From positions 20,969-84,968 of the forward strand of contig CAYUFA010000004.1 in the NCBI GenBank assembly GCA_964443845.1: a stretch of 64,000 nucleotides of DNA. Direction: 5' to 3'. The position numbers and the translations under genes are program-made. Below are positions 1-9,366 of this stretch, one piece after another. The stretch comes from UBA9214 sp964443845 (GTDB lineage Bacteria > Pseudomonadota > Gammaproteobacteria > UBA9214). Within the stretch, counting starts at the first letter, position 1; each line of letters begins with the position of its first letter. The notes below the pieces were generated by a model, which saw only the letters and a program-made list of their open reading frames with translations, was not told where the DNA came from and searched no databases.

Positions 1-364
1 GCAGCTTGTGCAGGGTACCGCGCATCACGACCAGCGCATCGGTTTCACCGGTTTCCTTCTGGGCTGCGGTCAGCCGGTCGCGGTACCGCCTGCTGTCCTT
101 GAACTTGAGCACATCCACCGGCTCGATGTTCTTGCCGAGTTCCCCGGCGGAGCCTTCATCGAGAAACTGGTTGAGACGCAGCCTTGCCCCGATGCGCATG
201 TGGTGGCTGCACTTCGGACAGACATCCAGGTTCCGTTCCAGCTCGGAGCGGTACAGCACTGCACTGCATCCGTCACACTTGACCCACAACCCCTCGGGTA
301 CGGTGCGCTTGTTCCCGCCGACGGTGCGGATCTTGGACGGAACAAGTTTGCTGAACCAGCTCAT
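1..364 (-). CDS. accD: Acetyl-CoA carboxylase carboxyltransferase subunit beta, N-terminal part
   Basis: This is the zinc-ribbon subunit of the carboxyltransferase half of acetyl-CoA carboxylase, which makes malonyl-CoA for fatty-acid synthesis in the cytoplasm. About 121 codons are present. The frame opens MSWFSKLVPSKIRT and runs off the left edge without a stop, so the gene is partial only because the window ends. The four zinc-ligand cysteines are visible as KCDGC followed by VCPKC. It lies 42 bp downstream of trpA on the same strand, and trpA-accD adjacency is common in gammaproteobacteria. The start is the first ATG, just before the conserved N-terminus. Confidence 0.95.
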   Translation of the reverse strand, partial: MSWFSKLVPSKIRTVGGNKRTVPEGLWVKCDGCSAVLYRSELERNLDVCPKCSHHMRIGARLRLNQFLDEGSAGELGKNIEPVDVLKFKDSRRYRDRLTAAQKETGETDALVVMRGTLHKL

Positions 365-406
365 GGCCGCAATTGTACATCATCACACAGGGGTTGAAGT
401 TCCATT

Positions 407-1225
407 TCAGGCTGGCGGGACAGCTGCATCCATCGCCCTGCGCATGTCGGCCAGGGTGCGGGCCAGGGCCGGCGCGATTTCTGCCGGCCTGTCGGCCAGT
501 GCGGCCACCTGTCCCACCAGCGCACTGCCGACCACCACGGCATCCGCCACGGCGGCAACCCGGGCGGCAGACTCGGCGTCGCGGATACCGAATCCGACCC
601 CGACCGGCAGGCGGGTATGCCGGCGCAACTCTTCCAGCTTGTGGCTGACGTCTGCGACATCCAGGCGATTGGCACCGGTCACACCCTTGAACGAAACATA
701 GTAGAGAAAGCCCGTGGCAAGCCCGCGGACCATGTCCATACGTCGGGCATCGCTGGTCGGGGCCAGCAGGAAGATCATGTCCATGGCGTGCGCGTGCAGT
801 GCCGTGGCCAGCCCGGCGGCCTCCTCGGGGGGCATGTCGACCGTGAGTACGCCATCCACGCCGGCTGCCTGCGCCGCAACGGCAAACGACTCGTATCCCC
901 AGACCTCGATGGGATTCAGGTAGCCCATCAGGATGACCGGCGTTGCCGTGTCGGACTCCCGGAAGGAGCGCACCATGTCCAGTACCCGGTGCAATGAAAC
1001 ATGGTGCCGGAGTGCACGCTCGCAGGCGGCCTGGATGACCGGCCCGTCCGCCATGGGATCGGAAAACGGTACGCCGATTTCCAGCAGGTCGGCACCGGCG
1101 GCGACCAGCGCATGCAGCAGCGGCACGGTGACGGAAGGCTCCGGATCGCCCGCAGTGATGTAGGGGATCAGCGCCTTGCGCCGTGCCACGGCCAGTTGTT
1201 CGAAGCATCCTGCGATCCGGCTCAT
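407..1225 (-). CDS. trpA: Tryptophan synthase alpha chain
   Basis: TrpA cleaves indole-3-glycerol phosphate to indole and glyceraldehyde-3-phosphate and passes indole through a tunnel to TrpB. The protein has 272 residues, normal for the family. The N-terminal region carries the catalytic Glu in DLLEIGVPFSDPMADGP, whose second Asp-containing half is also conserved. The C-terminal phosphate-binding region GVGFGIRD is intact. Its ATG overlaps the trpB stop codon (ATGA), so the two subunits are probably translationally coupled at equal stoichiometry. Confidence 0.97.
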   Translation of the reverse strand: MSRIAGCFEQLAVARRKALIPYITAGDPEPSVTVPLLHALVAAGADLLEIGVPFSDPMADGPVIQAACERALRHHVSLHRVLDMVRSFRESDTATPVILMGYLNPIEVWGYESFAVAAQAAGVDGVLTVDMPPEEAAGLATALHAHAMDMIFLLAPTSDARRMDMVRGLATGFLYYVSFKGVTGANRLDVADVSHKLEELRRHTRLPVGVGFGIRDAESAARVAAVADAVVVGSALVGQVAALADRPAEIAPALARTLADMRRAMDAAVPPA

Positions 1226-2442
1226 ACCTCGATGCCCTCCAGTGCCGCGACGGTATGCACGTCCTTGTCACCACGCCCGGACAGGTTCACCACGATGATC
1301 CGGTCCTTGTCCATGTCCGCCGCGATCCGCACCGCGTGGGCGATAGCATGACTCGATTCCAGTGCCGGCATGATGCCCTCCACACGGGTAAGCTGGTGGA
1401 ATGCCTGCATGGCCTCGCTGTCGGTAACGGCGCTGTAAAGCGCCCGGCCGCTGTCCTTCAGCCAGGCATGCTCCGGCCCCACGCCGGGATAATCCAGTCC
1501 GGCCGAGATGGAATGGGTCTCGATGATCTGGCCGTCCGAATCTTCCATCAGGTAGGTCCGGTTGCCGTGCAGCACACCCGGCCGGCCGGCCGTCAGCGGC
1601 GCGGCGTGCCGCCCCGTGGCGACACCGTCGCCTCCGCCCTCGATACCGTGCATGGCCACGCCGGGGTCACCGATAAAGGGATAAAACAGCCCGATGGCGT
1701 TCGAGCCGCCACCCACGCAGGCCACCAGCACATCCGGGAGCCGGTCCTCGGCCGCCAGGATCTGTGTGCGGGTCTCCCGTCCGATGACCGCCTGGAAGTC
1801 CCGTACCATCGCCGGGTACGGGTGGGGACCGGCCACCGTGCCGATGATGTAGAAGGTGTTGTCCACGTTGGTCACCCAGTCACGCAACGCTTCGTTGAGG
1901 GCATCTTTCAGGGTCTTTGATCCCGAGGTGACCGCCACCACCCGTGCGCCGAGCAGGCGCATGCGATAGACGTTGATGGCCTGCCGGCGCATGTCCTCCT
2001 CACCCATGTAGACCACACATTCCATGCCCAGGCGAGCGGCCACCGTGGCCGAGGCGACGCCGTGCTGGCCGGCTCCGGTTTCGGCGATGATGCGCGTCTT
2101 GCCCATGCGTTTCGCCAGCAACGCCTGACCGACCGTGTTATTGATCTTGTGCGCGCCGGTGTGATTGAGGTCCTCGCGCTTGAGGTAGATACGTGCACCA
2201 CCTACCTGCTGCGTGAGCCGTTCGGCGTAGTACAACGGTGACGGTCGCCCGACATAGTTCGCCAGATCGGCGTCCAGTTCGGCGAGAAAATCCACATCCC
2301 GGAGATACCGGTGGTAGGCGTCCGTCAGCTCCTCCAGCGGCGGCATCAGGGTTTCGGCCACGAAGCGTCCCCCGTAGACGCCGAAATGTCCGCTCTCGTC
2401 CGGCAGGTCTGCAGCGGCCGTGTCGTTACCAGTCTGTTTCAC
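1222..2442 (-). CDS. trpB: Tryptophan synthase beta chain
   Basis: TrpB is the PLP enzyme that condenses indole with serine to form tryptophan. It has 406 residues, the typical length. The PLP lysine lies in the segment LNHTGAHKINNT, the phosphate-binding glycine loop is GGGSNAIG, and the N-terminus begins with the usual GHFGVYGGRFV segment. It overlaps trpF upstream and trpA downstream by four bases each, giving a tightly coupled trpF-trpB-trpA unit. The remaining trp genes are not in this window. Confidence 0.97.
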   Translation of the reverse strand: MKQTGNDTAAADLPDESGHFGVYGGRFVAETLMPPLEELTDAYHRYLRDVDFLAELDADLANYVGRPSPLYYAERLTQQVGGARIYLKREDLNHTGAHKINNTVGQALLAKRMGKTRIIAETGAGQHGVASATVAARLGMECVVYMGEEDMRRQAINVYRMRLLGARVVAVTSGSKTLKDALNEALRDWVTNVDNTFYIIGTVAGPHPYPAMVRDFQAVIGRETRTQILAAEDRLPDVLVACVGGGSNAIGLFYPFIGDPGVAMHGIEGGGDGVATGRHAAPLTAGRPGVLHGNRTYLMEDSDGQIIETHSISAGLDYPGVGPEHAWLKDSGRALYSAVTDSEAMQAFHQLTRVEGIMPALESSHAIAHAVRIAADMDKDRIIVVNLSGRGDKDVHTVAALEGIEV

Positions 2443-3056
2443 AACCCTCTCGCTCCTTTCATGAATGCCCTGATGCGGGCGGCGGACTTGATACCGGGTG
2501 CGGATTCCACGCCACTGCTGACATCGACTGCATAGGGATGCACGCGCCGGATTGCGTCCGCCACGTTGTCCGGGGTCAGCCCGCCGGCCAGCACGACCGG
2601 CCGCCTGACGCCGGCCGGAATGATATCCCAGTCAAATGTCCTGCCGCCGCCGCCATGCACGTCCGGCTGCCACCGGTCCAGCAGGAATCCGCTGGCGTCC
2701 GGGTAGTCTGCCATCCTGCGCAGGCACTGCGTGGCGGATTCCATCGCAATCGACTTGATGAAAGGAACGCCGTACCGCACACAGTCAGCGTTCGCTTCAT
2801 TGCCATGGAACTGCAACAGGCCAAGCGGCACGGCGGACAGCACCTCCCGGACGGTGGCCTCGGCGGCATCGACGAACAGGCCGGTAGCGGTCACGAACGG
2901 CCCGAGGGCGGCAGCGATCCCGGCCGCCTGTCCGGGTTCGACGTAGCGCGGACTGCCCGGATAGAACACCAGGCCGATGGCATCCGCGCCGGCATCGACT
3001 GCCGCGGCCGCATCTTCCGGTCGGGTGATTCCGCAGATTTTTACACGGGTTCGCAT
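2439..3056 (-). CDS. trpF: Phosphoribosylanthranilate isomerase
   Basis: TrpF catalyses the Amadori rearrangement of phosphoribosylanthranilate in tryptophan synthesis. The protein of 205 residues begins MRTRVKICGITRPEDA, which includes the catalytic Cys in KICGIT. The later segments VLAGGLTPDNV and VDVSSGVE are the expected phosphate-binding and active-site loops. The frame is open for another 67 codons upstream, but that part lies inside a palindromic repeat and has no family similarity, so I start at 3056. The Shine-Dalgarno sequence is weak. The 264-bp palindromic element begins only about 10 bp upstream of the start codon. Confidence 0.95.
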   Translation of the reverse strand: MRTRVKICGITRPEDAAAAVDAGADAIGLVFYPGSPRYVEPGQAAGIAAALGPFVTATGLFVDAAEATVREVLSAVPLGLLQFHGNEANADCVRYGVPFIKSIAMESATQCLRRMADYPDASGFLLDRWQPDVHGGGGRTFDWDIIPAGVRRPVVLAGGLTPDNVADAIRRVHPYAVDVSSGVESAPGIKSAARIRAFMKGARGL

Positions 3057-3066
3057 CCTGACTAGA

Positions 3067-3330
3067 ACCTGTCTCATCATTCCACGCGGCCGCGACCGTG
3101 GCGATTTTTGTTTCCGGCAAGGCGCGGCGAGCGCGGTGCAGCCATAGCTGCATGAGCGGGCCGCACCACCGCCAGGGGCAAAAATCGCCCGGTCCCAAAG
3201 GGTTGCGTCTGAAACCCGGTCCTGCTGCGTTGCCTCGCCTGCCCGTACATCACGCACTGTGCTGCGCGCTGCGCCGTGCAGGACCGGGCTTCAGCCAGCA
3301 ACGCGGCTCACGCGGAATGATGAGACAGGT
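3067..3330. repeat. 264-bp palindromic MITE-like element with terminal inverted repeats and two internal hairpins
   Basis: A 17-base sequence at 3067-3083 (ACCTGTCTCATCATTCC) recurs as its exact reverse complement at 3314-3330. Two hairpins are nested inside. In the first, an 11-bp perfect stem pairs 3100-3110 with 3179-3189 around a small GCAGC-CATA-GCTGC hairpin at 3138-3151. In the second, an 11-bp perfect stem pairs 3215-3225 with 3278-3288 and extends imperfectly outward. There is no coding potential beyond frame shadows. I see no second copy in this window. It resembles a MITE or composite REP-type repeat, but the family is not identified. Confidence 0.75.
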
Positions 3331-3407
3331 GCCGCGTGACCATCATATCGGTGGAAGGACGAATATACAAAATATCAACGGCCGGGCACCACTCGCGGTG
3401 CATGGCT

Positions 3408-4187
3408 TCAACCGTATACAGGCAACCAGCCGGTCGCCGGGATCTGGAAGGTAACTGGATATTCCACCCTGACCAGATACAGGCCGGCAGCCGGCGCATT
3501 GACTCCGGCCCGGGTGCGGTCTCTTGCGGCAAGCACCTCCTCCATCCAGCCTGGCGGGCGGTCCCCGACCCCGATGCTGATCAGCATGCCGGCGATGCAG
3601 CGCACCATGTGGTGAAGAAAGGCATTGGCCTCGACGTCGATGTACACCCAGTCACCCGAACGCGTCACGTCCAGCCGGTGGATGGTGCGGACCGGTGTCT
3701 TCGCCTGGCAGGCCGCCGCCCGCAACGAGGTGAAGTCGTGTTCACCGAGCAGGGCCGATGCCGCCGCCCGCATCACCTGCAGGTCCAGCGGCTGACGCAC
3801 GTGGCAGACCAGGTGCCGCAGGATGGCCGGCGACGTTGTTGTGCTGCTGATGACATACCGGTAGTGGCGGCGCCGGGCACTGAACCGGGCATGGAAACCA
3901 TCCGCTACCGGCCTTGCCCACTGGATGCGGATGTCGTGCGGCAGGTGGCTGTTGCCACCGCGCAACCAGCTGTCCGTGCCGCGTACTGCCCGGGTATCGA
4001 AATGCACCACCTGCCCGGTTGCGTGCACGCCGGTGTCGGTTCGGCCGGCACAGACCACTTCCACGGGAGCGTCGGCAACCCGGGCCAGCGCGGTTTCCAT
4101 GCTGGCCTGTACGGTTCGGCCCGAGGACTGGCGTTGCCATCCGGAAAAACCGGACCCTTCGAATTCCACACCCAGGGCAAAGCGCAT
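3408..4187 (-). CDS. truA: tRNA pseudouridine(38-40) synthase
   Basis: TruA makes pseudouridine at positions 38-40 of the anticodon arm. The product of 259 residues starts MRFALGVEFEGSGFSGWQRQ. The catalytic Asp is in the motif AGRTDTGVHATGQVVHFDT. The later segment NAFLHHMVRCIAGML is the conserved C-terminal RNA-contact region. The frame is open 30 codons further upstream, but the family N-terminus fits the ATG at 4187. It sits between fimV and trpF, the usual gammaproteobacterial neighbourhood. Confidence 0.96.
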   Translation of the reverse strand: MRFALGVEFEGSGFSGWQRQSSGRTVQASMETALARVADAPVEVVCAGRTDTGVHATGQVVHFDTRAVRGTDSWLRGGNSHLPHDIRIQWARPVADGFHARFSARRRHYRYVISSTTTSPAILRHLVCHVRQPLDLQVMRAAASALLGEHDFTSLRAAACQAKTPVRTIHRLDVTRSGDWVYIDVEANAFLHHMVRCIAGMLISIGVGDRPPGWMEEVLAARDRTRAGVNAPAAGLYLVRVEYPVTFQIPATGWLPVYG

Positions 4188-4345
4188 GTGTTCCGGCAGC
4201 GGTTGGATACAGGGATGGCCAGTATACCCTTGCAACCGGAGGCATCCGGCCAGCCGGGTACGCCCCGGGTTGCACACCGGAGTATGCAGCCGGAGCGGGC
4301 ACAGGGTACCGGTGGCGGCACCGGCAGCCTGCGGTGCGACGGGGG

Positions 4346-6469
4346 TCAGGCCATTCTGGCGATAATGCGTTCGGCTTCCTGTTTCTGGTCGCTGTTGCCT
4401 TCCTCCATGACTTCATCGAGGATGTTACGGGCACTTTCCCGGTCATCCATGTCGATGTAGGCACGCGCCAGATCCAGTTTGGTGGTCACCTCGTCTTCCG
4501 TGGTGAGCACCCCTTCCTGCTCGTCTTCGATCTCGATGGCATAGTCATCGAGGTTGAAATCCATGCCCTCCGGCAGGTCGCCGCTCGCCTGCACCTGGTC
4601 CTGCAGGCCGTCCACGCCGGTTGCGCTGCCGGTGGCCTGGTCCGGGGTGGCGGCATGAAACAGCTCGTTGCCGGGATCCAGCGCATAACCCATTTCGGCC
4701 ACCTGCATCCAGCGCTCATCGTCTTCCGTGACCCCGTCGTGAAATTCACCGGCGGCCTGTACAAAGGCGGCCACATTGCCGGAGGCGTGGTATACCTCCA
4801 GCAACTTCAGACGCAGGTCGTCGTTGTCCGGATCCAGCTCGAGTGCCTTGTGCAACAGTTCCTCGGCCTGCTGGATGCGGCCATAGGCTATGTAGACATC
4901 CGCCTCCGTCAGCGGGTCGCTGTCGTGCCCGGGCACCGGTGCCTGCAGTTCCTCCTCCTGGTAGCGGGGCACGGTGACATCGAGACTGTCGAAGGCAGGA
5001 GCCGGTTCGCGGGAGTCACCCTGCTGCGCCATGCGACTTTCCAGGGTCATGTCCTCATCAAAACCTTCCGGATTCCGTTTCCGGCTGATCAGCCGGAGCA
5101 GGACACCCAGCAGCAGCACCGCGATGGCTGCACCACCGGCCAGCAGCGGGTTGTTCACGATCTGCGCCATGACACCACGGGATTCCGCGGCGGGCCTGAC
5201 CGACGCCGGCGTTACCGCGGCCGGTTTGGCCGCCGGCTGTGCCGCAGGCTTGCGGTCCTCGGGTGTCTGCTGTGCGGATTTCTGCTGCAACTGTGCCAGC
5301 GCGTTGTCCTTGAGTTCGAGCAGCCGTTTCATGGTATTGACCTGCTGCTCCAGGTCCGAGACACGTGACTGCAGTTCTGCCGACTGGGCCTGGCTGGCTT
5401 CGGCGGCCTCCGTCGCGAGCGCCAGCTGCTGTTCGAGCTTGTCCCCCTGTGCGGATTTCTCATCCGGGTTTGGCGCATCCCCCGCAGCCGCCGCACTGTC
5501 CACATCCTTGCTTTCCGGTGCGACCAGCGTGAGGTGGGCAGCGGCGGGAGTGCTGGCCTGTGCCGGGCTGCCGGCCGTGTCCAACGGGGCCTGGTTGTCG
5601 GCTGCCGCCTGCTGACTGCCGGCACTGATCTCGGCCTGCCACTCCCGGTTCTGCCGGGTGGATTCCGCGGCGGCCTGCTGCGCGCTCATTGCGCGCATTT
5701 CGTCCACGCTGGGTACCCGCAGGGTCGCCCCGAGCTTCATGCGGTTGATGTTGCCGCCCATGAAGGCATCCGGGTTGGCGCGCAGCAGTGCCTGCATGAC
5801 CTGCGGTACGCTCACACTCCCGTCCGGACGCAACTGTTGCGCGATGCTCCAGAGGGTGTCCGTGCGCCGGATGGGACCGATTTCGCGCGTGGCAGGAGCG
5901 GATTCACGGGTGGCGGCAGCAGGCGCAACCGGTGCCGACGCAACAGCCGGAGCGGTGGCGACGGGTGCTGCGGCGACCGGTGGCAAAGTAACGGGTGTTT
6001 CGGTAAGCGGCCTGTCCGGCGCGCGGAGCGCAGCCTGCGTCCGCGCCGGTGCCGTGACCGGCGTCACGGCCGGCATGGTAACCGGGGGATCGACCAGTAC
6101 CGTGTACTGCCGCAGCAGGTGCCCCTTGGGCCAATCGAGTTCCAGCATGAATTCCAGGTACGGTTCCCGGACCGGGTCCGTACTGGTTACCCGAACGATG
6201 GCATTGCCATCCGCTCCCTTCTCGACGTGAAACCGGAAATCCGAGAGGATCGGGGTCTTGGTCAGGCCGGCACGCTGATGCGCGGCCAGGGTGGCCACCG
6301 AGACCTTGATGTCCTTCAGGTCGGTACCCGCCGAGGAGGTCAGGTCGATTTCCGCCTGCATTGGCTGATTCAGCGCGGACTGCATCTCGATTTCGCCGAG
6401 CCCCATCGCCAGCACTCCTGGCGAAGAAAAAACCAGCAAAATCGATGGGATAGCCAATTTTCTGAACAT
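4346..6469 (-). CDS. fimV: FimV-like inner-membrane LysM/TPR protein
   Basis: FimV-type proteins organise polar type IV pilus and flagellar machinery and influence cAMP signalling. The product has 707 residues: a signal peptide (residues 1-21, ending GVLA), the FimV N-terminal domain starting MGLGEIEMQSALNQPMQAEI, and a LysM segment near residue 200 (RRTDTLWSIAQQLRPDGSVS). A Q/A-rich coiled coil at about 340-395, a transmembrane helix near 440 (LLAGGAAIAVLLLGVLLRLI), and an acidic cytoplasmic TPR part follow. The C-terminal IDMDDRESARNILDEVMEEG motif is the conserved FimV tail. It lies between asd and truA, as in Pseudomonas. Confidence 0.93.
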   Translation of the reverse strand: MFRKLAIPSILLVFSSPGVLAMGLGEIEMQSALNQPMQAEIDLTSSAGTDLKDIKVSVATLAAHQRAGLTKTPILSDFRFHVEKGADGNAIVRVTSTDPVREPYLEFMLELDWPKGHLLRQYTVLVDPPVTMPAVTPVTAPARTQAALRAPDRPLTETPVTLPPVAAAPVATAPAVASAPVAPAAATRESAPATREIGPIRRTDTLWSIAQQLRPDGSVSVPQVMQALLRANPDAFMGGNINRMKLGATLRVPSVDEMRAMSAQQAAAESTRQNREWQAEISAGSQQAAADNQAPLDTAGSPAQASTPAAAHLTLVAPESKDVDSAAAAGDAPNPDEKSAQGDKLEQQLALATEAAEASQAQSAELQSRVSDLEQQVNTMKRLLELKDNALAQLQQKSAQQTPEDRKPAAQPAAKPAAVTPASVRPAAESRGVMAQIVNNPLLAGGAAIAVLLLGVLLRLISRKRNPEGFDEDMTLESRMAQQGDSREPAPAFDSLDVTVPRYQEEELQAPVPGHDSDPLTEADVYIAYGRIQQAEELLHKALELDPDNDDLRLKLLEVYHASGNVAAFVQAAGEFHDGVTEDDERWMQVAEMGYALDPGNELFHAATPDQATGSATGVDGLQDQVQASGDLPEGMDFNLDDYAIEIEDEQEGVLTTEDEVTTKLDLARAYIDMDDRESARNILDEVMEEGNSDQKQEAERIIARMA

Positions 6470-6550
6470 TCCAGAGTCCCCTGTAACGATGATTCAGTCC
6501 GAGACTACAGCAGCGCGCAGGCAAAGATCGGCATGGCGGCAGACTATAGC

Positions 6551-7573
6551 CTACAAATACTCCCTGACCAATAATTCCGCGATCTGAACGCTGTTCAGTG
6601 CTGCACCTTTGCGTACGTTGTCGGCAACAATCCACAGATCCAAACCCCGCGGATGGGAAATATCTTCCCGGATCCGGCCAACGAACACCGGATCCTGCCC
6701 GGCGGCCTCGGTGACCGCGGTCGGATACCCGCCGTCCCGGCGCTCATCCAGGACGATAATCCCGGGCGCTGCCCCGAGCACGGCACGGGCACGCTCGACG
6801 GTCAGTTTGTCCCGGGTCTCGATATGGACCGCCTCGGAGTGCCCGTAAAACACCGGCACGCGCACGGCCGTGGGGTTCACCCGGATCGAGGCGTCACCCA
6901 TGATCTTCCAGGTCTCCCAGACCATCTTCATCTCTTCCCTGGTGTAGCCATTATCCTGGAACACGTCGATCTGGGGCAGCACGTTGAAGGCGATCTGGCG
7001 CGGGTAGACGCCTGGCTTCACCTCCTTGCCGTTCAGCAGCGCCGCGGTCTGGCCGGCCAGTTCCTCGATGGCCTCCTTGCCGGTGCCGGACACGGCCTGG
7101 TAGGTACAGACGTTGACGCGCTCGATACCCGCCGCGTCATACAGCGGCTTCAGGGCCACCAGCATCTGGATGGTGGAACAGTTCGGATTGGCGATGATGC
7201 CGTGGCGCCGGTAGTCCGCGATCATGTGCGGGTTGACCTCGGGCACGACCAGGGGAATCTCGTCGTGGTAGCGAAACTGCGAGGTGTTGTCGATGACCAC
7301 GCAACCGGCCTGCGCGGCGATCGGTGCAAACTTCTCGGAAATCGAGGCACCCGCCGAGAACAGGCCGATACGGGTTTTCGAGAAGTCAAAGGTGGCCAGG
7401 TCCTGAACGGTCAGCTGCTTGCCACGAAAGGCGATCTTCTTGCCGGCCGAGCGTGCGCTCGCCAGTGGGTAGACATTGTTTACCGGAAAATCACGCTGCT
7501 CGAGAATCTCCAGCATGGTTTCGCCGACCGCGCCGGTTGCACCGACGACGGCTACATCATATTTCGCTGACAT
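6551..7573 (-). CDS. asd: Aspartate-semialdehyde dehydrogenase
   Basis: Asd reduces aspartyl phosphate to aspartate semialdehyde for lysine/diaminopimelate, threonine and methionine synthesis. The 340-residue protein has the N-terminal NADP site VAVVGATGAVGETM, the active-site Cys in IIANPNCSTIQM, and the conserved QAVSGTGKEA loop. The length and the form NPNCST match the short Asd/USG-1-type enzymes. It lies 41 bp downstream of leuB and 81 bp upstream of fimV. Confidence 0.96.
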   Translation of the reverse strand: MSAKYDVAVVGATGAVGETMLEILEQRDFPVNNVYPLASARSAGKKIAFRGKQLTVQDLATFDFSKTRIGLFSAGASISEKFAPIAAQAGCVVIDNTSQFRYHDEIPLVVPEVNPHMIADYRRHGIIANPNCSTIQMLVALKPLYDAAGIERVNVCTYQAVSGTGKEAIEELAGQTAALLNGKEVKPGVYPRQIAFNVLPQIDVFQDNGYTREEMKMVWETWKIMGDASIRVNPTAVRVPVFYGHSEAVHIETRDKLTVERARAVLGAAPGIIVLDERRDGGYPTAVTEAAGQDPVFVGRIREDISHPRGLDLWIVADNVRKGAALNSVQIAELLVREYL

Positions 7574-7614
7574 AGGTCCTGTTTACCTGTAGTTGAACCA
7601 ACAAATCTGCTCAC

Positions 7615-8694
7615 TCAGTCACGCAACGCACGCACCACGGCGTCGCCCATCGCGCGCGTGCCGACGGAACGTGTGCCGGCCGTTGCGATATCCGCCGTGC
7701 GCAGGCCGCTATCCAGCACCTTGCCCACGGCCTGCTCGATACGATCAGCCAGATCGCCGTGGTCGAGGCTGTAGCGCAGCAGCATGGCCACCGAGAGAAT
7801 CGTCGCCAGTGGATTGGCGATATCCTTGCCGGCGATATCCGGCGCCGATCCGTGGATCGGTTCATACATGCCACGGCCACGGCTGTCCAGCGAGGCGGAA
7901 GGCAGCATCCCGATGGAGCCGGTGAGCATGGCTGCGGCGTCCGAGAGGATATCGCCGAACATGTTGCCGGTCACCATGACATCGAACTGTCGCGGCGCGC
8001 GTACCAGTTGCATGGCCGCATTATCGACGTACATGTGCGACAGTTCCACGTCCGGGTATTCCGCGGCGATGCGGATCATGACCGAGCGCCACAACTCACT
8101 TACTTCCAGCACATTGGCCTTGTCCACCGAGCACAGGCGTCGCGCACGCTTGCGTGCGATCTCGAAGGCGGAGCGCCCGATCCGCTCGATTTCGGACTCG
8201 CTGTACACGAGAGTGTTATACCCTTCCCGCTGTCCATCCTCCCGGGTACGTATGCCGCGCGGTTTCCCGAAGTAGATACCCCCGGTCAGTTCCCGGACGA
8301 TCATGATGTCCAGTCCGCTGACCACGTCCGCCTTCAGGGTCGAGGCAGCGGCCAGTTGCGGATAGAGAATGGCCGGCCGCAGGTTGGAGAACAGCTGCAG
8401 TTCGGCGCGCAGCCCCAGCAGTCCCTGCTCGGGACGCAGCGCCCGTTCCAGACCCTCCCAGCGGGGACCACCGACGGCACCGAGCAACACGGCGTCGGCG
8501 GCGCGTGCCAGCGCCAGCGTGGACTCAGGTAACGGATGCCCGTACGCCTCGTAGCCCGCCCCGCCGACCGGTGCCTGCTCCAGTTCCGCCGCGAACCCGT
8601 ACTGCGAGCGCAGGACATCCAGGACCCTGCCCGCCTCGGCGACGATCTCCGGACCAATGCCATCGCCGGGCAGGATTGCTATTTTATGTGACAT
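7615..8694 (-). CDS. leuB: 3-isopropylmalate dehydrogenase
   Basis: LeuB oxidatively decarboxylates 3-isopropylmalate in leucine synthesis, using NAD. It has 359 residues. Visible features are the N-terminal ILPGDGIGPEI, the substrate segment LTGGIYFGKPRG, and the C-terminal metal and NAD regions MFGDILSDAAAMLTGSIGML and HGSAPDIAGKDIANP. It is 17 bp downstream of leuD in the leuC-leuD-leuB-asd unit. Confidence 0.97.
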   Translation of the reverse strand: MSHKIAILPGDGIGPEIVAEAGRVLDVLRSQYGFAAELEQAPVGGAGYEAYGHPLPESTLALARAADAVLLGAVGGPRWEGLERALRPEQGLLGLRAELQLFSNLRPAILYPQLAAASTLKADVVSGLDIMIVRELTGGIYFGKPRGIRTREDGQREGYNTLVYSESEIERIGRSAFEIARKRARRLCSVDKANVLEVSELWRSVMIRIAAEYPDVELSHMYVDNAAMQLVRAPRQFDVMVTGNMFGDILSDAAAMLTGSIGMLPSASLDSRGRGMYEPIHGSAPDIAGKDIANPLATILSVAMLLRYSLDHGDLADRIEQAVGKVLDSGLRTADIATAGTRSVGTRAMGDAVVRALRD

Positions 8695-8711
8695 TTATAA
8701 TGAGTTGTTAG

Positions 8712-9365
8712 TTATTTTTGAAGTAATTCATCAAATAACCAGGGGGCAGCCTGGCGACGTCTGGTCTCGTAGTCCCGGATGGCGTCGGCATGCTGCAGCG
8801 TCAGACCGATGTCGTCCAGCCCGCGGATCAGGCAGTCCTTGCGAAACGCGTCGACCTCGAAATCCAGCACGCCGCCATCGGGGGTATGCAACTGCTGCGC
8901 TGGCAGGTCCACACGCAGCCGCACGCCCGGCGTCGCCGAGCTTGCGCGAAACAGCTGGTCCACCTGGTCCGCCGGCAGAATGACCGGCAGTACACCGTTC
9001 TTGAAACAGTTGTTGAAAAAAATGTCGGCGAAGCTGGGGGCAATGATGACCCGGAAACCGTAATCCAGCAGCGCCCACACGGCATGTTCCCGCGATGATC
9101 CGCAACCGAAGTTCTCGCGCGCCAGCAGGATGCGTGCGCCCTGGTAGTGCGGGTCATTGAGTACGAAATCCGGATTCAGGGGCCGCGTGCGGTTGTCCTG
9201 ACCCGGTTCGCCGTGATCCAGGTAGCGCCATTCGTCGAACAGGTTGGGCCCGAAGCCACTGCGCTGGATCGATTTGAGAAACTGCTTGGGAATGATGGCA
9301 TCGGTATCGACGTTGGCCCGGTCCAGCGGCATCGCGATCCCTTCGATGACGGTCAGGGTATCCAT
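8712..9365 (-). CDS. leuD: 3-isopropylmalate dehydratase small subunit
   Basis: LeuD forms the swivelling domain of isopropylmalate isomerase together with LeuC. The protein has 217 residues and starts MDTLTVIEGIAMPLDRANVDTDAIIPKQFL. The conserved active-site stretch ENFGCGSSREHAVWAL is present. The frame is open 56 codons upstream, but that part overlaps leuC and does not fit the family, so the start at 9365 is preferred. Only one base separates it from the leuC stop. Confidence 0.96.
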   Translation of the reverse strand: MDTLTVIEGIAMPLDRANVDTDAIIPKQFLKSIQRSGFGPNLFDEWRYLDHGEPGQDNRTRPLNPDFVLNDPHYQGARILLARENFGCGSSREHAVWALLDYGFRVIIAPSFADIFFNNCFKNGVLPVILPADQVDQLFRASSATPGVRLRVDLPAQQLHTPDGGVLDFEVDAFRKDCLIRGLDDIGLTLQHADAIRDYETRRRQAAPWLFDELLQK

Positions 9366-9366
9366 G

